From NCBI GenBank assembly GCA_032717465.1, contig CM064666.1, positions 70,001 to 134,000 of the forward strand: a stretch of DNA of 64,000 bases. Direction: 5' to 3'. Positions 57,310 to 64,000 of the stretch are shown piece after piece. The position numbers were made by a program, and so were the translations under genes. The stretch is from Coenobita brevimanus (taxonomy: Eukaryota; Arthropoda; Malacostraca; Decapoda; Coenobitidae). Within the stretch, counting starts at the first letter, position 1; each line of letters begins with the position of its first letter. The notes beneath the pieces are model-generated. The model was not told where the DNA came from and searched no databases. It worked only from the letters and a program-made list of their open reading frames with translations.

Positions 57310-57960
57310 CATAGCCAGGAAATGGAAGAATATGAGTGCATTTAAGTATTTATGTAATGTGATGAATATGGATGGATGATTAGAGGATGAAGTGACAGAA
57401 ATGATACGTCAGGGAAGGAGGGTTGCTTGTTCTCTAAAAAGCAGTGATTAGGAAGAGGGAACTGAAGATGAAAGTATGAAAAAAAAGGGCACTGCATGCT
57501 GTGATTCCCACTTTAAAGTATGGAAGTGAAGCTTGGATCTTATTGAAAGGACACAAGTCAAGAGTGAGAGCGGTGGAAATGAGCTACTTGAGAGGAGCAT
57601 GTGGAGTTTCATAGAGAGACAGACAGACAAATGGGCAGATGAAGGAGCGTTGTGATGCCGATGTGGATGAGACTGAAAGCGTTAAGAGAAACACTTCGAG
57701 ATGGTTTGGCCATGTGGAGAGGATGGCGAATAAGAAAATGACCAGAAGAGTGCACTTGGAAGGGTAGAGTTGGAAGGGTAGAGGGGGAGGGGGAGACCGA
57801 TGATGAGATGGAGGGAAAGACTAGAAACATATGAGTGGGATACTTGAGCTAAATGGTAGAGGACAGTACATCATGAAGGCGATTTGCTTGTGGTCACCCC
57901 TTATGGGATTAAGGCGTCTGGCTATAGATAAACAGATATAGATAAATACAGTAGATAGAT
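57310..57960 (+). pseudogene. RTE-type LINE C-terminal region and 3' end
   Basis: Plus strand: FKYLCNVMN.. (matching FKYLGSVMS of the 16.1-kb RT), then in shifting frames KGHKSRVRAVEMSYLRGACG, RNTSRWFGHVERMA and GRGRP. It ends CCCCTTATGGGATTAAGGCG, TCTGGCTATAGATA and a GATA-like tail. Upstream RT blocks are missing; stops and frameshifts throughout. Confidence 0.8.
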
Positions 57961-58200
57961 AGGTAGGTGATGATGATAATATGATAATGATGATGATGAT
58001 GATGAGAATGGTAATGATAATGAGAATGACGGTGTAAATAATGATGATGATGATTATGACGACGACAGCTAATGACGATGATGATGATATTGATGATGAT
58101 TTTTGTCGGCAGGTGGAAGGACGAAACAGCAGGAACTCTACCATCGGTCCAAGCATCCACGATTCCACATCCATCCATCCATCCATCCATCCATCCATCT
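57961..58200. repeat. GATGAT-rich region and (CATC)n
   Basis: GATGAT/AATGATG runs at 57,965-58,100 and (ATCC)n at 58,170-58,199. Confidence 0.85.
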
Positions 58201-58995
58201 TGCTTGATGTTAAAAGCTAAGTCTATTTAACCTAAGTAGTACCAATTGCTTCTTCATAAGCTTTCCAGCTGTCTGAACAGATCAGCAGTAGTTTTAAAAA
58301 CTAAAATAACTCGGTTCTGCTGCTCAGTTTGGTACTTTTATTTTCCTTTCATCAGAACTGCCGCGGCAGATTTTGAGAAAAGTCCCTCAAGTAACTCCTA
58401 TTATTTTTTTACTAGGTTTCTAATGATGTCCATAGATCCGTTGTTGCTTTAATAGTTTCCTAGACAACACAGTCTTGGCGCTGTTCTCTGCCACCCTATT
58501 ATACCATGTCATATAGTGTTCTCGCTCGCTTGCCCTGTTCGCTCGCTCGCTTGAACAATAAATCACTGAAGAAAAGGTGGTATAAAGCCCCCTAAGCCGC
58601 CACAGTATTATAACCCTCGGTATGCAGTCCGTTCCCTGCGGCCTTGTAACTTTGTGTACCCGAAGCGCTTACAAAATAACTTGAAATAATTTTCCTATCG
58701 TAACTATACTCGTTTCACTTTAAGTTGGCCTGAGTTGTTTTTGTTGTTCTTATTACATCTTAGGCTCCTCTGGATGTGAACCCAGTGTTAGGTTGAAGGA
58801 TTGTCTGTGTTGTGGTGCAGGAAGTGAGTGGGTGTGCTGTGGTGTGGGGGTGCCACTTTGCAGTATGATCACAGGGGATTGTATGTGTGTTATATTTTGT
58901 GTTAGTATTGTAGCAGGGAAGGTTGGTGTACTCGTGTCTCTGGGTTCGGTAGTGTCTGAAGGGTGTATGTCTGGTGGTGGCACATGAAGGATGCT
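58201..58995. other. Unique sequence, no gene seen
   Basis: Contains a GCTCGCTCGCTTG phrase repeated near 58,525 and 58,540. No domain. Confidence 0.5.
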
Positions 58996-58999
58996 GTTT

Positions 59000-59262
59000 G
59001 GTAGAAAGTTTTGGCTGGCTGGGGTGTCTGTGTGTTTATGTATGTGTTTGGTATAGAAAGTTTTGGCTGGCCGGGGTGTCTGTGTGTTTATGTATGTGTT
59101 TGGTATATAAAGTTTTGGCTGGCTGGGGTGTTTGCATGTTTATGTATGTGTTTGGTATAGAAAGTTTTGGCTGGCTGGGGTGTCTGTGTGTTTATGTATG
59201 TGTTTGGCAGAAAGTTTTGGCTGGCTGGGGTGTTTGTGAGTTTGTGAATGTGTCTGGGAAGT
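59000..59262. repeat. 52-bp minisatellite, 5 copies
   Basis: Units starting GAAAGTTTTGGCTGGCTGGG at 59,004, 59,056, 59,108, 59,160 and 59,210 (spacing 52, 52, 52, 50). Each contains GTTTATGTATGTGTTTGG. Confidence 0.95.
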
Positions 59263-59599
59263 GTAGAGTCGGGTGGAGGAGGGGATATGTTGCAAAGATA
59301 CTCTGTGTAGTGTTGGGCGGTTGTTCGATTTTGTTTGTGGAGAGGATGATGCAACATAAGGTTACAAAGGTGGGACGGATCTTGAGCTGAAGTGATGAAC
59401 TGTGTGCCTCTCATATTCACTTGGTCTCTGACTGAAATTAGTTATGTTTCTTGGTGTAGGCTGTCAGTACTTGTGGTCTTAGTGTCTTCTGCTATCAAGG
59501 TATTGTTTTCTGTTCTTTAAAGCTTCTTCGTGTTTGTGTTGGGTAAGATTAGGGCTCAGCTTGTGCGGCAGTAATTCACGGTTGTTTTAATGTATTACT

Positions 59600-59765
59600 T
59601 ATAAGTGGAGGATGGAGTTGGGATGTATATGAGAGAGGGTGTGTGTGAATTAGGGGGAGTGATGCAGAATGACAGGGGACAGGGTGGCATAGAGGAGACT
59701 TGTTTGTGGCCACCTCTTACGGGATTAAGTCGTCTGGCTATAGATAGATGGATAGACAGATAGCT
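59600..59765 (+). pseudogene. RTE 3' end fragment
   Basis: Plus strand; last ~165 bp of the RTE family, ending TTACGGGATTAAGTCGTCTG, GCTATAGATAGATG and a GATA/GACA tail. Confidence 0.72.
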
Positions 59766-60685
59766 TATAGTTTCCATACAGTTTGCCGAGTAGTAGCGAT
59801 AGTTATCACTAGAATATGATGTTAGTCACGAATGAGTGCCGTGGAAAGGATGTTGGGCTGTAGTATTGGCTGTTTCTGCTACTGATCTGCGTGACATTCT
59901 CATATGCTTTAAATGAAACTCTGTGTCAAGTTAAAGTGAAAGGCGTGTATGTTTGTGTAGGAGGAACGAGAGACAAGGAGGTATTCTGTGGCCTGTTTTC
60001 TTTGTGCTTCCTACATGACACAGTAATAGTTATGACGGGGCATTGATGGCAAGTTTGTGAGTCAGCACACACTTACGGCCTCTCATTATACAAGGTGGTC
60101 CATATATTACGCCACCCAGTTCTTGTGTGTTGCGGGCACGGCTCAGTGAACATTACCAGTGTCTACCCTGCATCATTATCTACATTCCACAACCCTCTTC
60201 AGGCTTAGCTTTATAATATAGGCTTTAATTTAGGTCCACTGATTGCATGGTGGAGAATTCCCATAACCTTTTTTATGCTTAGCTGTATATCATTGTATTG
60301 TATAATCTTTTATGTCCACGATCACAAGGCTGAGTAGTAATTTGGTGAAGCGATCAGAATGTCTTAGCTCATCACAAAAGCCGTCCCCAGAACACACAAG
60401 ACTGCAGAGCGCAATATACTTATCACCTATGTTAAGTCAAAGCCACAGTTAAAAAGGTAATGAATCAAGACAGAAAATTTAAGTTTTCATTATTAATACT
60501 TCAGTACAAAATACATTAACAGAGACAGCAATATAAGTTATGCATTCAAAAGTAGCATTTGTCCACAGAACATCCTGGACTTGCAAGGCAGATCACACCA
60601 TCACCACCAGGCTTCTCTCGGCAGGTCAGGGCAGATCACCAGCAGCAGCAGCAAGTCATCTCACGGCTGGGGAAGACACGACACC
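59766..60685. other. Unique sequence, no gene seen
   Basis: Ordinary composition. 60,580-60,680 begins short repeated phrases (GGCAGATCACACC, CACCAGCAGCAG). Confidence 0.5.
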
Positions 60686-60688
60686 CTG

Positions 60689-60753
60689 CCGCCGCCGCCG
60701 CCGCCGCCACCACCACCACCACCACCACCACCACCACCACCACCACCACCACC
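60689..60753. repeat. (CCG)n(CCA)n trinucleotide tract
   Basis: Six to seven CCG units pass directly into about 14 CCA units. Flanked on both sides by related phrases (GGCTGGGGAAGACACGACAC and AGTAGGGGAAGACACCACAC), so a larger unit was duplicated around it. Confidence 0.95.
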
Positions 60754-60936
60754 AGGCATCTCAGAGTAGGGGAAGACACCACACCACCGTCAGGCTTCTC
60801 ACGGCAGGGCAGATCAAACTTCAGCAGGGTATGACAAGTGTGGCAAGGAAGCAGCGTCAAGGCAGCAGACTCCAGCACGACCTGTGGACCAGATGTGTAT
60901 TAGTTCAAATCAGTGTTAGCTTTAGTTATTTAATCT

Positions 60937-61905
60937 TCTATCTGTCTCTATCTATTGCCAGACGCCTCAATCCCGTTTGGGGTGGCCACAAACAAATCGC
61001 CTCCAAGTCGCCCTGTCCCCCTCCATTTCACCGCCCTGCTCCCAACTCACACCCCCCCTCTCTCATATACCTCTCCACCCCATCCCTCCATCTCATCCTC
61101 GGCCTCCCCCTCCCTCTTCCCCCCTCCACCTCACTCACATACATTCTCTTCGTCAGTCTTTCACCCTCCATCCTCTCCACATGGCCAAACCACCTCAGTG
61201 TGTTCTCCTAACGCTTCCTATCACATCCACATCCACACCACAACGCTCCTTTATATCCTCATTCGTCAGCCTGTCTCTCCATGTGACTCCACAGGCTCCT
61301 CTTAAATAACTCATTTCCACTGCTCTCACTCTTGACTTGTGTCCTTCCAACAACGTCCAAGCTTCACTTGCATACGTTAGAGTTGGTATCACAATACTGT
61401 CATGTAGTAACTTTTTCACTTCCATGCTCACTTCCCTGTTTCTTATCACTGCTTTCAAAGAGCCAGCAACCTTTCTTCCCTGCTGTACCCTTTCAAGCAC
61501 TTCACCCTCCAAACCTCCATCCTTACTCATCACACTACCCAAGTACTTAAAAGTACTCACATTTTCCAATTCCTCACCATCCAACCTCGCTGTACATTCA
61601 CTGACTTCACCTCTCTCAAAGACCATCACTTTACTCTTCCCTACATTCACCTTTAGATTCCGTTTCTTACACACTCTCCCAAACTTATCCACCAAGCCTT
61701 GCAGCTCTCCTTCGTCTTCACTCTACAACACAGTATCATTTGCAAACAACAGTACAGGGAGTTTCCAAACACTACCCTCTCTCACCAGGGCCACTCCAAC
61801 ATCCACTACCCTACCTTGTACCTCTTTTATTACCCCATCCATGTACAGATTGAACAACCATAGAGACATGACACATCCCTGTTTCAACCCAACCTTCAAA
61901 GCGTG
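60937..61905 (-). pseudogene. RTE-type LINE 3' portion, second long copy
   Basis: Minus strand, close relative of the 16.1-kb copy. The 3' end with TATC-like tail is at 60,937-60,963. The frame at 61,195-61,695 reads VNVGKSKVMVFERGEV, FKYLGSVMSKDG, SRVRAVEMSYLRGACG and DRLTNEDIKERCG. Upstream, the catalytic box reads LLFAND instead of LLFADD, followed by a stop. The GCVMSxWLFNLYMDG block, disrupted in the 16.1-kb copy, is intact here. Truncated at about 61,905. Confidence 0.87.
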
Positions 61906-61909
61906 GACT

Positions 61910-64000
61910 CATTAGACTGCTCAGATTCTGTTGGGAATGGCACACAGTTAGAGAATTATATCACCAATATTTTATCCAAATTTCCCATACAGGGTGTTGC
62001 ATGAAATGTTTGACAAACTTCAGAAAGTTGTTCTTGGGGCAATTTTGAGTTAAGAATTGCTGCATCAACCTGGGCTAATTTCTCTTCTATTATGCTCAGG
62101 TTCTGTAGGGAATGGCAGCAGATTAGAGACTGGTATCGCAAAATTTTATCCCCTGCCACCACCACCACCAGGCCGTTTATTTTTAAATCCCCTTGTAAAA
62201 CTGTTGAGATATATCGGCAGGACAGTAAATAGTGATCCTACTCTGGTACTCTGTATGGAATTTCAGAGAGAGAGATGATGATGCCACTGATTCATGGGGT
62301 TATCTTTAATTTAACAAGAAACACTTTACTTACCTCTCTATTCAGTTTGCACGAAAATTAATGTTTAAAAGACTGATAATATATTCACTAAATTTTCTTC
62401 TTAAAATTTAATAAGTAAATATTTAATTTGAAGTGTGACGTCACTGGTGCATTATGGGAGCAACGTTGAGAGATGCTGGAGATGAGTGAAGATTTTTATT
62501 CTTTACGGTGTTAGTCTACTTCTTATTATGGTAATTCTTATGGCCATGTGTTTATCAGTGTTTGCTGTCATTATCGAGAGGTGTAGTCGGCTGATGTAAG
62601 TTGTAATTATTAGCTATAAGGATGATATACGGCGGTGTGTATCTCCAGGTGACCAAGATGTCCCTTTAAACTCGAGTAAGCAGTGCTACTTAAATCCCCC
62701 GATATTCACACCATCTGTTTAGGTTTTAAGGTCTAATGTGATCCTGTACATGGGCAGGCATAGTAGGTTTATTGGCTGGAAAAAATGAGGGGATGTGTGT
62801 AAAAACTAATGGGTAGTTTGTTTACATCGGGGATATAAACTCCGTGAGTCCCTTTAACTCTTGCAATCCCGGTGATGCCCTTTTCAGTTTATTCATAGTG
62901 CCAGAAGGCAATTTTATTCAACTTATGCAAAGTCTCTGCTATTGCAGGAGTTCAGTGAGGCTGTGCCTAACCCCTACACTTCCAGAAGTCTATACAAAGC
63001 TAAATATAATCATGAGATGGCATGGAAAAAAAAAAAAAAAAAATCCCTGCTCTGTGAGTTAAACTAGTGAAGACTGAAGGTATTAACATGTGTAGGAGAG
63101 ACACTGGATAAAGCCTGATTGGAGATATAGTATATTGAACTGGAAGGACTGCATACCTTACATCCTTCATTAGCCATTGCTGCTACCTTTAAATAAGAAT
63201 TATCATACTGAAGGTAATTACTAGCAGCCTTCATTAACATATTACTGTACTGTAATTAGGAGAGAGGTTTCATAAGTTGATTGGAAGTCAGGAGACAGCA
63301 GGAATATACCATTACTGTTGAGGGGGATGAATTTGTGTGTAGGCTATGATATAGGAAGCATATCTCAGAATATGGATGTACAAGGTTAATCATATCTTGT
63401 ATAGTACTTACACTTTCAGATTTGATAGCTTTTCCTTTTGTAATCTTTACTGAATGATGCAATCAGTTCATGATTACACATTATATAATCTCAGACTTCA
63501 TCTGTGTCATTGTAGTTGGCTCACCTTGACAAATTTTAGTCCTTCTGCTGCTTAGTTCCTGTATCTGAGTAGCAGAATAAGTCAGTACTATGGTTTTGCA
63601 TCCTCCCCATAGATCTTCATTGTGATTTGCATGATAATCTAGTCTTTATCTCTAGAAACAGCTCAGCATTCAAGGTGGAGAGATGCCAGGTTTTTGTCAG
63701 TTTAGGGTGGACATCTAGTCTATATGGTTTGTCTTTATTGTTTTATGTATTCATTATTATTATTATTATTATTTTTTACTGTGGATCAAATTTAGCGATT
63801 CATCTCTTCCCTTTATAAATCGGTACAACAGATAGGCTTTCAATCTCACAGAGGGTATGACCACAGAGTACTGTACTGTCTTCCTGTGCAGTGTATATTT
63901 TGTCATTTGTACTCTCATTATAAGTTTCATTAAAGAATTTGTATCATATGTTTAGTTTCTGTGTCACTCAGTGTGTTAAGTTTATGTAATATATGGTTAA
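61910..64000. other. Mostly unique A/T-rich sequence, no gene seen
   Basis: 62,850-62,990 resembles the TTAACTCnTTCAGT-type repeat family (CCCTTTAACTCTTGCAATCC). There is a poly(A) run at 63,027-63,043 and (ATT)n at 63,752-63,772. A diverged local duplication around GTTCTGTAGGGAATGGCAGC lies at about 61,925-62,010 and 62,098-62,160. No frame over 75 codons. Confidence 0.55.

Noticed and set aside
60540..61211. 223-codon frame containing a His run
   Set aside because: The His run is the (CCA)n tract and the C-terminal third is antisense RTE sequence.

Overview
This window is intergenic or intronic DNA from a repeat-rich animal genome. The content points to an arthropod, most likely a decapod crustacean and probably a crab. 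The reasons are very dense (CA)n and (GA)n microsatellites, several families of decayed non-LTR retrotransposons, a degenerate TTAGG-rich tract and scattered 'TTAACnCnTTCAGTnC' repeats that I associate with brachyuran genomes. The organism call is inference. I see no intact host gene, no rRNA, no functional tRNA and no bacterial-type operon. Most long open frames are translations of microsatellites.

Layout. 1-9.5 kb: microsatellites, purine/pyrimidine-skewed tracts, a tRNA-like SINE (2.3-2.5 kb), a hairpin-bearing repeat (2.5-2.75 kb), a 42-bp minisatellite (4.8-5.3 kb) and 22-bp and ~37-bp minisatellites. 9.5-14 kb: pyrimidine-rich low-complexity DNA. 14.5-15 kb: a tandemly duplicated RT fragment next to a possible THAP zinc-finger fragment. 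16.07-17.95 kb: the best-preserved RTE-type reverse transcriptase (607 codons, minus strand). 18-24 kb: RTE fragments, an unusual array made of the RTE 3' end plus its (GATA)n tail (19.98-20.4 kb), and a second hairpin-bearing repeat. 24.2-26.2 kb: a Y-box-type cold-shock-domain ORF bracketed by two copies of a short SINE-like element with 11-bp target-site duplications. 28.3-30.7 kb: a 118-bp tandem duplication and an I-type LINE 3' end with RNase H. 35.0-36.5 kb: a second, decayed copy of the cold-shock-domain element. 37.95-38.4 kb: the TTAGG-like tract. 39.45-45.4 kb: a ~2.1-kb composite unit present twice, flanking a LINE endonuclease remnant. 45.4-50.3 kb: an inactivated Ty3/gypsy LTR retrotransposon, minus strand. 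50.3-57.2 kb: nested duplications, including a 376-bp core identical by eye in two copies inside more diverged flanks, and a 105-bp unit interleaved with long (CA)n blocks. 57.3-64 kb: more RTE copies, a 52-bp minisatellite, a (CCG)n(CCA)n tract and unique sequence.

The retroelements are damaged by stops, frameshifts, truncation or catalytic substitutions. The observations most worth pursuing are: the repeated family that joins a Y-box cold-shock domain to an unrecognised basic C-terminal region and ends in a (CAA)n tail; the RTE tail array; the SINE-like pair with clear target-site duplications; and the identical 376-bp core. All similarity statements were made by eye from the sequence, without database searches.
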